Below are positions 1 through 5,949 of a stretch of DNA of 30,584 nucleotides, one piece after another. Source of the DNA: a virus; the IMG/VR virus record IMGVR_UViG_3300025030_000332, positions 1 through 30,584 of that record; one strand, given 5' to 3'. The notes beneath the pieces were generated by a model. That model did not search any database, was not told the origin of the DNA, and saw only the letters and a list, made by a program, of their open reading frames with translations. Positions within the stretch are counted from its first letter, which is position 1. Every line of letters starts with the position of its first letter. The position numbers were made by a program, and so were the translations under genes.

Positions 1-190
1 GGTATTCTTGCGCAGGAGGAAATACGATTATGTTGCCCGTTAGATTGTCGCCAATTTTGCCTTCCAGCCCATAGCTTGTAAGGAGAGATGCGATAGCATC
101 TTCCAATTTTTCTAACAATTCCCCACACCTTTGTTTCTCACGGAAACATTTCTGTGTAAGGTATATTTTAAAACCCAACTTATTCTTCAC
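1..190 (-). CDS. Partial small hypothetical protein, runs off the left edge
   Basis: An open frame of 63 codons starts at a GTG (190-188) and continues past the window edge without a stop. It begins VKNKLGFKIYLTQK and is basic at the N-terminus, with a helical Cys/Leu/Glu-rich stretch (RCGELLEKLEDAIASLL). The start was chosen because a purine-rich AAGGAAAGGACAAG lies just upstream, inside the end of the preceding gene, whose stop is 3 bases away. It therefore looks like the last visible gene of the operon that includes the retron reverse transcriptase. I do not recognise the family. The missing C-terminus prevents a functional call. Confidence 0.5.
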   Translation of the reverse strand, partial: MKNKLGFKIYLTQKCFREKQRCGELLEKLEDAIASLLTSYGLEGKIGDNLTGNIIVFPPAQEY

Positions 191-193
191 TGT

Positions 194-787
194 TTACTTG
201 TCCTTTCCTTTTTCAATTTCATATTTTTGAACGCCCCATGACAAAGCGTGGCATGACCATATAAAATGATAGGTATATTCGTGTAGGTTGACTTCCCAGA
301 AGTCTGAGAACGTAAACTCATCATGCTTAAAGTTGTCAACCGCACAGCGCACCCCTTGCTCTCCATCGTTTGCATGCGAAAGCACCTCATCGTTTATCGC
401 TTGGCGCAGTTCGGGGGTGGCTCCAGCATCATCCAGTCGTTCTGCTAAATATCTTCTGAGTGTATCCTGGCTATATTCCGTTATGCCATGATTGTGGTCA
501 ATTGCTACGCACTTCTCGCCCCAGTATGTTGGGTTAATATACAGGCCGCCAGTTTTGGTTGGTTTTGTATGGAAAAACTCGAACATATCGTGTAAACGTG
601 TAAACACATAGCTACCCATGTCGCCTGTATAACATAGATAGCCAGGCCATGTCACCAAGTCGAATCCAAAGCAGTTGGTGTCTGGCTTACGGAAGTGTAT
701 GTGTCGGTAAACGTCATCGTCGCGCACGATGGTCATCTGGTGTTCTGATACATCCTCCAAGAAGCGCTGTTCTGTACATTTGGTCAT
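194..787 (-). CDS. Conserved phage hypothetical protein (197 aa)
   Basis: The start ATG is preceded by GAGGTGA with good spacing. The N-terminal half (FLEDVSEHQMTIVRDDDVYRHIHF, then FDLVTWPGYLCYTGDMGSYVF and RLHDMFEFF) matches from memory a hypothetical protein common in enterobacterial phages and prophages. That family has a conserved TGDMGTYVFSR-like core. No catalytic motif or membrane segment is visible, and its biochemical role is unknown to me. It starts 8 bases after the 88-residue gene at 796-1062, which itself overlaps the reverse transcriptase, so all three are probably co-transcribed. It could be an ordinary phage gene that happens to lie downstream of the retron, or a retron partner. 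The first is more likely because relatives occur without a reverse transcriptase. Confidence 0.7.
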   Translation of the reverse strand: MTKCTEQRFLEDVSEHQMTIVRDDDVYRHIHFRKPDTNCFGFDLVTWPGYLCYTGDMGSYVFTRLHDMFEFFHTKPTKTGGLYINPTYWGEKCVAIDHNHGITEYSQDTLRRYLAERLDDAGATPELRQAINDEVLSHANDGEQGVRCAVDNFKHDEFTFSDFWEVNLHEYTYHFIWSCHALSWGVQKYEIEKGKDK

Positions 788-795
788 TAGTCACC

Positions 796-1062
796 TCATT
801 CATCAGTTAAAAATGTTTTTGTTTTGTAAAACCTGTCACCACCTTCGTTGCCAGGGTCGTACTCCCAGATCGCGTAGGTGTGTTTACGGCTAATGGAAAG
901 CCCGCTTTCAAGCGTATCCCCAGCCAAATCTCCGTGATCCCTTGCGGCTTGTTCCAAGAAATCCCTGGCGTCTTTCCAGGCTACGAATCCGACAATCTCG
1001 TCTATATTGCCTATATTTACATTTGCTATGTCCGTTATAACTGCCAAATATTTCAAATTCAT
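796..1062 (-). CDS. Small hypothetical protein translationally coupled to the retron RT
   Basis: This 88-residue ORF begins MNLKYLAVITDIANVNIGNIDEIVGFVAW and ends in a charged tail. Its ATG overlaps the TGA of the reverse transcriptase as ATGA, and AAGGAGG lies 8-9 bases upstream. Translation is therefore probably coupled to the RT. The composition is acidic with several aromatic residues (AIWEYDPGNEGGDRFYKTKTF). I see no membrane segment, nuclease motif or zinc ligands, and I do not recognise the family. Retrons normally carry an effector gene adjacent to the RT, so this protein is the closest positional candidate. That role is inference from position only, and a small phage accessory protein is an equally valid reading. 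Confidence 0.6.
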   Translation of the reverse strand: MNLKYLAVITDIANVNIGNIDEIVGFVAWKDARDFLEQAARDHGDLAGDTLESGLSISRKHTYAIWEYDPGNEGGDRFYKTKTFLTDE

Positions 1063-1985
1063 AGTACTATCCTCCTTAACTTTCTTGTTGATTTGTTACT
1101 GATATTTGTAGCAGATGCGATTTTCCTGGCTTTCGCCTTCGTTTCTAAATATACCCTCGCTACATGCGCGAGCTTCCTTGCGGCATCCTTGTGTGTTTTT
1201 ACTGGCAGCAGCATCCCGCGGTACTTCTTCGCCTCCCCTGGATGACACAGTGCTATATGCGATATCATTCCCAATAAGCTTTCCATTTGTTTGTGTGTGA
1301 TAAGCCAGCCATTAGACGCTCTGTGCACCAACGCTCGTACCCTGTGTCTGTATTTCTTGGGGACGGTAGGTCGCCCTGAATTAATATTCAGCCCGGTAAT
1401 TTCTTGTCTCTGCCCACATCCCATAAGCCTTGTTTTGTCTGTGTTGAGTTCCAGCCCCATCGATCTTAGTTTTGGCGCTATTATAGGTAAAACGTTCTCC
1501 ATTGAGTGTGAATTGCTCGAAAAAGTCAGGTCGTCTGCATACCGCGTGTACTCAATATCGTCTGAAACAAGCTTCTTCAGGAGATTGGGTATCTGTGTGT
1601 CGAATTCCCTCATACAATAATTCGACAGAAAAGGGCTTGTTGGCGCTCCCTGCGGGAGCGACCCGTTATAAAGCACCAGTGTTGGGTTGAAATTAATTCC
1701 AACATCCCAAGCCGTTTGCGCGACTCTTCTGATTGTTGTTCCCGTTATACACGGAAAGAAATCTCGTATATCGAGATTCAGTATCCATTTTTTCCCCAGA
1801 TGCATTTTTGCGTTTGTAAGGATATTGCGTTTCCTGGTAAAGCCATGAGCGCGCTTCGATATCCAGAGTTTGTTTTGCATATCTCTTAGGAATTCCCTTT
1901 GTTTCTTTTTTAATTCTTCGTCGGGGGCAGTTATCGCCCTGACACCACCAGATTTTTTTGGAATAGTAAATGTGTAATAACCCAT
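1059..1985 (-). CDS. Retron-type reverse transcriptase
   Basis: The 308-residue protein has the reverse transcriptase core in order: motif A LDIRDFF (residues 71-77), QGAPTSP (112-118), YTRYADDLTFS with the catalytic YADD (149-152), and a downstream ITGLNIN (196-202). The retron hallmark NAxxH (NAKMH, 58-62) lies just before motif A, and ITGL takes the place of the retron VTG motif. The RT should copy the msd part of its own upstream RNA into branched msDNA in the cytoplasm. Length is at the short end for retron RTs, and no C-terminal effector domain, maturase X domain or endonuclease is fused. The start ATG has GGGAGG 4 bases upstream. The upstream 700 bases hold msr-msd-like RNA structures, as expected for a retron. 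It lacks the Avd gene and template/variable repeats of a diversity-generating retroelement. Confidence 0.93.
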   Translation of the reverse strand: MGYYTFTIPKKSGGVRAITAPDEELKKKQREFLRDMQNKLWISKRAHGFTRKRNILTNAKMHLGKKWILNLDIRDFFPCITGTTIRRVAQTAWDVGINFNPTLVLYNGSLPQGAPTSPFLSNYCMREFDTQIPNLLKKLVSDDIEYTRYADDLTFSSNSHSMENVLPIIAPKLRSMGLELNTDKTRLMGCGQRQEITGLNINSGRPTVPKKYRHRVRALVHRASNGWLITHKQMESLLGMISHIALCHPGEAKKYRGMLLPVKTHKDAARKLAHVARVYLETKAKARKIASATNISNKSTRKLRRIVL

Positions 1986-2064
1986 ATTCCTCCCTTATAC
2001 TCAAATTTATGTTTTAAACAAAACACAATCATTCACCTTGTCCGCCGGGTGATCGTGCCACCAT

Positions 2065-2126
2065 AATTACCTTTTGTGTAATCGAAACACCTACATGGTG
2101 GTGTTTTCTTTACCCAAAAGGTAATT
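2065..2126 (-). ncRNA. Long hairpin between retron RNA and RT start
   Basis: Arms 2065-2076 and 2115-2126 are a perfect 12-base inverted repeat. Nested inside is a second stem (GAAACACC at 2084-2091 against GGTGTTTTC at 2100-2108, with one bulged base). On the - strand this hairpin sits 14 bases beyond the 3' end of the proximal retron RNA and about 80 bases before the RT start. It could protect or define the 3' end of the retron RNA, or modulate RT translation. No U-run follows it, so a simple terminator is unlikely. Confidence 0.5.
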
Positions 2127-2139
2127 GCCGTGTTACTAC

Positions 2140-2318
2140 CCCCCCCCAGTATCTTTTTCTCTCTTCCATGGAGTGAGGCGCGATGTTGTGTTGAGCGCCG
2201 AACGGAGATGGGAAGAGAGAAAACGTGATTCTGGATGTAGTAGTCATTACAAATTGCCAGGCGAAACGCCTGGCAACGGTTCACAAATTAACTGTGTCCG
2301 CAGTCATACTGGGGGGGG
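2140..2318 (-). ncRNA. Retron msr-msd RNA, RT-proximal copy
   Basis: Read on the - strand, the element starts with a1 (2318-2306, eight C then AGTAT) and ends with a2 (2152-2140, ATACT then G-run). Together they form a 13-base perfect inverted repeat. The msr part carries two hairpins: 2296-2282 (5 bp, loop TTAAT) and 2276-2254 (10 bp, loop TTT), the TTT loop being typical of msr stems. The msd part is one long hairpin with 13 perfect pairs (2223-2211 with 2167-2155), a GGCGC/GCGCC inner stem and an A/C-rich apex around ACACAAC. A G directly after a1 (2305) is the best candidate branch guanosine. The order a1-msr-msd-a2-RT is the canonical retron layout. A weak TATAAA (2338-2333) lies just upstream as a possible promoter -10. 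Confidence 0.85.
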
Positions 2319-2326
2319 ATTTCTTC

Positions 2327-2355
2327 TTGACATTTATACGAAATTATGGTTTTAT
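2327..2355 (+). promoter_or_regulatory. Possible rightward promoter before the middle structured RNA
   Basis: TTGACA at 2327-2332 is followed after 17 bases by TTTTAT (2350-2355). Initiation would then fall near 2361, the first base of the closed structured element. The same segment on the - strand holds TATAAA (2338-2333), which could serve the RT-proximal retron RNA. The -10 matches are poor on both strands, so only the TTGACA match is strong. Confidence 0.3.
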
Positions 2356-2360
2356 GCTGA

Positions 2361-2500
2361 AGGAGCCGTGGGTGCCTATAAGGAATTGAAATTGAAACTT
2401 GATATTGAGACGTATAAATCCTGGAGACGTCCAGGTCGGTCCTGAAAGGCATCAGGGTAACGTCATTGAGCGGGTAGCTGACCCGACACTCACGGCTCCT
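2361..2500. ncRNA. Structured RNA element between the two retron RNAs, orientation unresolved
   Basis: Ends 2361-2370 and 2491-2500 form a perfect 10-base inverted repeat (AGGAGCCGTG with CACGGCTCCT). Inside are three compact hairpins: 2420-2435 (6 bp, CCTGGA/TCCAGG), 2440-2455 (CCTGA/TCAGG) and 2470-2485 (CGGGT/ACCCG). The pairing GACGT (2409-2413) with ACGTC (2460-2464) can enclose the first two hairpins. No protein-coding frame is convincing here. On the + strand a TTGACA box lies about 30 bases upstream, so an RNA could start right at the closing stem. On the - strand the element would be transcribed with the retron. It does not align with the two flanking msr-msd copies, and I do not recognise it as a known riboswitch or ribozyme. 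Confidence 0.55.
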
Positions 2501-2525
2501 AGAAATTCCATCCAACACTTACCAA

Positions 2526-2674
2526 CAGGAAGCTTTTCTTACTGTTTACCAAGGAGCGGAGGATTGTTGTGTATCCGTAGCGACGCCTAAACAGTAAGAA
2601 GTGGGGGTGTGGTATTACATTTGATATGTCAGGCGAAGCGCCCGGCAGGATTATGATAATCCAGTTCCTTCCTG
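2526..2674 (-). ncRNA. Second, RT-distal msr-msd-like RNA
   Basis: Read on the - strand, CAGGAAG (2674-2668) and CTTCCTG (2532-2526) form a 7-base a1/a2 pair. Two hairpins follow as in the proximal copy: 2662-2648 (GGATTA/TAATCC) and 2646-2628 (GCCGGGCG-CTT-CGCCTGAC). A GTAAT-containing linker leads to a long hairpin with 13 perfect pairs (2600-2588 with 2548-2536). The apex ACACAACA and the following CTCCxCTCCxTGG are shared with the proximal copy, but the long stem has a different sequence that still pairs perfectly. This is what two diverged functional copies of one RNA family should look like. The shorter a1/a2 could mean lower activity or decay. Confidence 0.72.
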
Positions 2675-2704
2675 AAATGTGATCTTAGAGATTGTTGTTC
2701 ACTT

Positions 2705-2908
2705 TCATGCCAAAACAAAACTCCTTTTGTGCTTACGCATAAACAGACGGCCAGGGCCGTTGCCTTCTGCATCCCTGCTTGGATATAATAATGTATTGTC
2801 TTCTAAAACCAGTACGAGACATGGCGCATCCCATCCTTCTAGGTCTAGCTCTTTGTCTGTCAAATACCGGGCTTCCTTAATTTTTTTACCAACTATTTCT
2901 CCTAACAT
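2705..2908 (-). CDS. Small conserved hypothetical protein (67 aa)
   Basis: The ATG follows AGGAGGATTT. The protein begins MLGEIVGKKIKEARYLTDKELDLEGWD and contains LVLEDNTLLYPSRDAEGNGPGRLF. The pattern TLLYPSRDxEGNGPGxLF matches from memory a small protein family seen in phages, bacteria and archaea with no assigned function. It looks like a compact beta-rich domain with no membrane segment and no cysteines. It is the last gene before the structured RNA region, so its transcript may read into the retron RNAs. Confidence 0.7.
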   Translation of the reverse strand: MLGEIVGKKIKEARYLTDKELDLEGWDAPCLVLVLEDNTLLYPSRDAEGNGPGRLFMRKHKRSFVLA

Positions 2909-2959
2909 AAATCCTCCTGTTGTCGTGTAACTGTGTACATTACTTGTCCTCCCTGGAAT

Positions 2960-2991
2960 ACCGCCTAAACCGTTTAAACGGTTTAGGCGGT
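2960..2991. repeat. Perfect 32-base palindrome centred on GTTTAAAC
   Basis: Bases 2960-2975 are the exact reverse complement of 2976-2991. The palindrome contains the stop codon of the leftward gene 2983-3714. No U-run follows on either strand, which argues against an ordinary intrinsic terminator. The right half plus flank (2972-2993) matches 19 of 22 bases of 12565-12586, which also sits at the 3' end of a leftward gene. It could be a binding site for a dimeric protein, or a cruciform/transcript-end structure. Confidence 0.85.
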
Positions 2992-3714
2992 TCGGTTTGT
3001 TTCAAAACGGTTTCCCTGCCCGAAAGGTGGGGCGAAAACATCTGTATTCCTTTCCGTGTTTACTGACGACTTGCTCGACTGTTCAATCCCAACGCCAAAA
3101 AGCAGTGCGCAATTTACCAGCGCATCTTGTGCGGAGCCGGTTCGCGCCCCGGCCATCCCATCCGATTGCTCGCCGTCGACGCATTGGCAGTACCCCACAT
3201 TCTCCTTCCATGCCTTGACTCCCCCAATCACAACCTCCAGCCTCCCCGCACACGTAAATGAGTCGCCATTATCCACCGGCTCCTCGTGCGAGAACGACCA
3301 AAATATGGCGCTGAACGCCTCGTTCAGCCTTTTTACAATCTCCTCAAACTTGACCTTCTTACCTCTATATGGGTCACTGATAAGTTGGTTATCGCTGAAA
3401 TGCCTTAACAGTATCCCTTCTACCTCCTTTACTGATTTACCTTCAGCTTCCTGCGGGCGGTTTTTTACAGCGTTTATGTGTATACAGCGGTATCCGTTGC
3501 CGCGCTGGTTGAAATCTGCACAGGTACATTGTCCGTTTGTTCCATCCCAAAATACCCTGAAAGCCATTTTTTTATCTTCGGATTCTACGAAATAATGATG
3601 TTGCTTGCCGGGTATAGCGCACACCGCAGCCGATTGGGTTATGGGTGGTTGTGTCGCTATTTGTTGTGTATTACCCGGTGGTCTAACTAATGGCATATCT
3701 CTTACGTCTGGCAT
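2983..3714 (-). CDS. SWIM zinc finger protein with Rad52/Rad22-like annealing domain
   Basis: Residues 50-85 hold a SWIM-type CxC...CxH finger: C63, C65, C77 and H79 in QCTCADFNQRGNGYRCIHI. Residues about 113-212 resemble the Rad52/Rad22 single-strand annealing family: a KFEEIVKRLNEAF start, WSFSHEE and CAGRLEVVIGGVKAWKENVGYCQC, ending in SAQDALVNCALLFGVG, which corresponds to the family's A-x-K-R-A-A-x-x-F-G-x-G end. Such phage proteins anneal complementary single strands during recombination and replication. The 3' end is low-complexity and polar. The start ATG has GGAGG at 5 bases. It lies directly upstream (in genome order, downstream in transcription) of the sliding clamp gene, consistent with a replication-recombination module. 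The Rad52 assignment rests on pattern and would be settled by a profile search. Confidence 0.72.
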   Translation of the reverse strand: MPDVRDMPLVRPPGNTQQIATQPPITQSAAVCAIPGKQHHYFVESEDKKMAFRVFWDGTNGQCTCADFNQRGNGYRCIHINAVKNRPQEAEGKSVKEVEGILLRHFSDNQLISDPYRGKKVKFEEIVKRLNEAFSAIFWSFSHEEPVDNGDSFTCAGRLEVVIGGVKAWKENVGYCQCVDGEQSDGMAGARTGSAQDALVNCALLFGVGIEQSSKSSVNTERNTDVFAPPFGQGNRFETNRTA

Positions 3715-3749
3715 ATTATCCTCCGTTTTTCTATTAAGTTTTCAGTGGT

Positions 3750-5057
3750 CTAATTCCTGATTTCTACCGGCATTATCACGACTGTAAAACCCTGCCGTCC
3801 CTTGATTAACCATCCTTTTCCGTTTTCTGCTTCGTCTGCAAGATCAATTTCAATCTCTCCGGTCGGCAATGCTTGCACACAATCGAGGAGATAATCCGGA
3901 TTGACTGATTCCTTGTATGGAACGCCGGTGTAGTTTCCCTTGATGATGGCACTGTAGGCCGTTGCGTTTTTACTGGTTGCGCTGTAAGTTTTCGAGCTTA
4001 TCCTTGTTTCGGCGCCGAATTCAATTGATACAACCCGATAATTATCGCCTACGTACGCCTGCGCCTTTCTAATGCAAGCCATGATGTCGTCAGTTCTTGT
4101 TATAAACTTGTTTTTATATCCCACGGGGATCACATCGGGATAATTGGGATATGTTCCTTCGATGCTTTGAGATGTTACGTGGCATTGGATACACCCTGGA
4201 ACGTCGAGTTCGAACACGGTATATTGATCCTCTTTTTTTTCATCTTCGACCAATTCTATGTTCCCGTTCAGGTATCTACTGACGGTTAAAATATTTGGCG
4301 GAGCAATGGTACGCGCAGCTACTTTTTTCTGTTTTGAGCCTTCGTTGAGCGGCACAATATGCAGCCTGTTGCCGTCTGCGCCAACCAGATTGTTATTCTT
4401 AAAATCAAAGTAAATACCGCATAAAGACGACCTGGCCTTCACCGTAGACAAAGCCCGTCCCACGAAATTCAGCTTATTTACAATGTTTGTGACACAGAAC
4501 GACCTCCCTTTCTTTTTCAACATCATGGGAAAACTGTCCGCGCTCTCTCCTTCCAAAAAGAACTCTCCGATTCTCACGCCGAGCATATCCTCCTTTTTCT
4601 GGATATGGATATCAATAATTCCTTCTGTGAGCGGCAGCAACTTCTTGAGTTTTTCCAGGCTTACACATATGGAGTCAATACCCTCATCGTGGGAGAACCT
4701 GTATTTATTACCAGCTTCGATGTGCCCGGAGAAGTAAGATACAATATCCGTCGCATCTACATACAATTTTGCATCATGGATTGTTAATAAGATATTTGCT
4801 ATGATATGTTGTTTGTTTCCGGTGAATTTACCCGCCATATCTACTATGTTCTTAAGTGCGTTAACTTTTGGCTGTGCGACCGGCTTGTTCGATATGCCCG
4901 CCGGTTTTTTACCTGGCGTTAATTCTAAAATCGCCGGTCTATTGCGTATGACCTTGGCGGCGCGTGTATTAACAAGTTCCCTTGCGACTCCAACAGGAAC
5001 CTTTCCGACTCTGCGTTTGTCCTGGTTAACGATCAGGACATTTGTTTTAAATAACAT
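3750..5057 (-). CDS. dnaN: DNA polymerase III beta sliding clamp with N-terminal RRXRR-like domain
   Basis: Residues about 60-435 read as a DnaN clamp: FVGRALSTVKARSSLCGIYFDF...GADGNRLHIV (domain 2 ATDGHRLA-like), SIEGTYPNYPDVIP (the IEGxFPDYxxVIP motif), and the terminal YLLDCVQAL...GFTVVIMPVEIRN (VMPVRL-like end). The clamp encircles DNA and tethers the replicative polymerase. Residues 5-48 (VLIVNQDKRRVGKVPVGVARELVNTRAAKVIRNRPAILEL) resemble the RRXRR domain best known from the N-terminus of IscB-type nucleases, which is unusual for a clamp. A basic linker joins the two. Length 435 exceeds the roughly 370 of bacterial DnaN by about the extra domain. AAGGAG precedes the ATG. The gene sits between the DUF3560 protein and the Rad52-like gene in a leftward operon. 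Confidence 0.85.
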   Translation of the reverse strand: MLFKTNVLIVNQDKRRVGKVPVGVARELVNTRAAKVIRNRPAILELTPGKKPAGISNKPVAQPKVNALKNIVDMAGKFTGNKQHIIANILLTIHDAKLYVDATDIVSYFSGHIEAGNKYRFSHDEGIDSICVSLEKLKKLLPLTEGIIDIHIQKKEDMLGVRIGEFFLEGESADSFPMMLKKKGRSFCVTNIVNKLNFVGRALSTVKARSSLCGIYFDFKNNNLVGADGNRLHIVPLNEGSKQKKVAARTIAPPNILTVSRYLNGNIELVEDEKKEDQYTVFELDVPGCIQCHVTSQSIEGTYPNYPDVIPVGYKNKFITRTDDIMACIRKAQAYVGDNYRVVSIEFGAETRISSKTYSATSKNATAYSAIIKGNYTGVPYKESVNPDYLLDCVQALPTGEIEIDLADEAENGKGWLIKGRQGFTVVIMPVEIRN

Positions 5058-5166
5058 TGTTTTTACTCCTTCGTAATGGGCTTAATTTTATAGGTAAATT
5101 ATGGATTAATCCTTTTTGCTTGATTCAATGCCTTGCGATCTGTTGTACATCAGAGATTGCAGACCT

Positions 5167-5940
5167 TCATGTTTGAGCCTCCAATTTTAAAACATAATTA
5201 AGGCTACCCCTTGCGCCTGGGCCTCTGTGTCTCTGCCAGCATCCATTGGTAGTAGACCACCGGAATCCACCTTGCTTTAATTTTTTCCTTATCTCCCCGT
5301 CCGGTTTTGACGGAAAAAAGACCTGTAAGCGATTTTCTTCAACGCTATCAACTATCTCAATATCTCCTATCATCTCAGTAGTCGTAATATCATCCTTGGT
5401 CTTTTCTAATTGTTCAATCCTTGTTTTTATTCTTCGGATATTAGCGCTGTTGTTGGTTAAGACATAACCGCCAATCCCAACCCTACTAGCAAAATCAGGT
5501 TTTTTAAGTTCGATTATTTGATTCTCGCTCAATCCTAGATTTTTCAACGCTTCATCGTCATTCTTTTTTATAGCCTTGTTGATGGCTTTGAATTTCTCTT
5601 GCATTGATTCTAACTTCGCAAGTTTTTCTTTCAGCTTAACAACCGCTTCAGGATCGTCTGAACTTATTCCGCTGGTGCCTATGCTTTCGGCCTTTTCCTT
5701 ATAGTGCTTTGCTTTTTTATCGGCCTCGATAGATTTATCGAAATTATTCTGTATCCTATTCCGGTAATTTCTATCGGACTTTTCCGAGTGATGACCTATA
5801 AGGATGGGCTGCCCGAACGGAATAGAATCAGCCATTTTGCGCGCAGCGCTATAACATGCATCGCTCGCTTGTCTATTCTTCTCTGCAAGTTTTAGATATC
5901 TTTCTTTCTTTGCTACGATCCTTTGTTCGTATGCGTTCAC
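5167..5940 (-). CDS. DUF3560-type protein
   Basis: This 257-residue protein starts at GTG (5940-5938). The N-terminal region is coiled-coil rich and contains the diagnostic SIPFGQPILIGHHSEKSDRNYRNRI (residues 40-64) followed by DKSIEADKKAKHYKEKAE, as in DUF3560 proteins of phages, plasmids and mobile elements. The C-terminus (KLKQGGFRWSTTNGCWQRHRGPGARGSLNYVL) matches the companion GFRWSxxxGxWQR motif usual for this family. Function is not established; the family commonly accompanies DNA-processing genes on mobile elements. It ends 110 bases before the clamp gene start and lies 10 bases after the gene at 5950-6999. Confidence 0.8.
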   Translation of the reverse strand: MNAYEQRIVAKKERYLKLAEKNRQASDACYSAARKMADSIPFGQPILIGHHSEKSDRNYRNRIQNNFDKSIEADKKAKHYKEKAESIGTSGISSDDPEAVVKLKEKLAKLESMQEKFKAINKAIKKNDDEALKNLGLSENQIIELKKPDFASRVGIGGYVLTNNSANIRRIKTRIEQLEKTKDDITTTEMIGDIEIVDSVEENRLQVFFPSKPDGEIRKKLKQGGFRWSTTNGCWQRHRGPGARGSLNYVLKLEAQT

Positions 5941-5949
5941 AAAACAACC

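Noticed and set aside
880-1245. Rightward open frame overlapping the RT end
   Set aside because: It is antisense to the RT and the 88-residue gene, which have motifs, ribosome sites and coupling; the rightward frame has none.
1059-1985. Diversity-generating retroelement
   Set aside because: The RT has QGAPTSP, a NAxxH motif and msr-msd-like upstream RNAs. There is no Avd-like gene and I found no template/variable repeat pair.
2381-2412. CRISPR-like repeat (ATTGAAAC)
   Set aside because: Only a single partial motif in an A/T-rich stretch; no repeated units or spacers and no cas genes.
2125-2445. Rightward 106-codon open frame over the structured RNA region
   Set aside because: It runs across the inverted repeats of the retron RNAs with no ribosome site and no recognisable protein content; it is a shadow of structured RNA.
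2420-2470. SRP (4.5S) RNA-like segment
   Set aside because: GGTCGGTCCTGAAAGG superficially resembles the SRP loop, but the required GGAA tetraloop and flanking internal loops are missing.
1059-2690. Group II intron with its RT
   Set aside because: The RT lacks the maturase X and endonuclease domains. I could not find a domain V (AGC triad hairpin) or a GTGYG 5' end, and the RNAs fold as retron RNAs instead.
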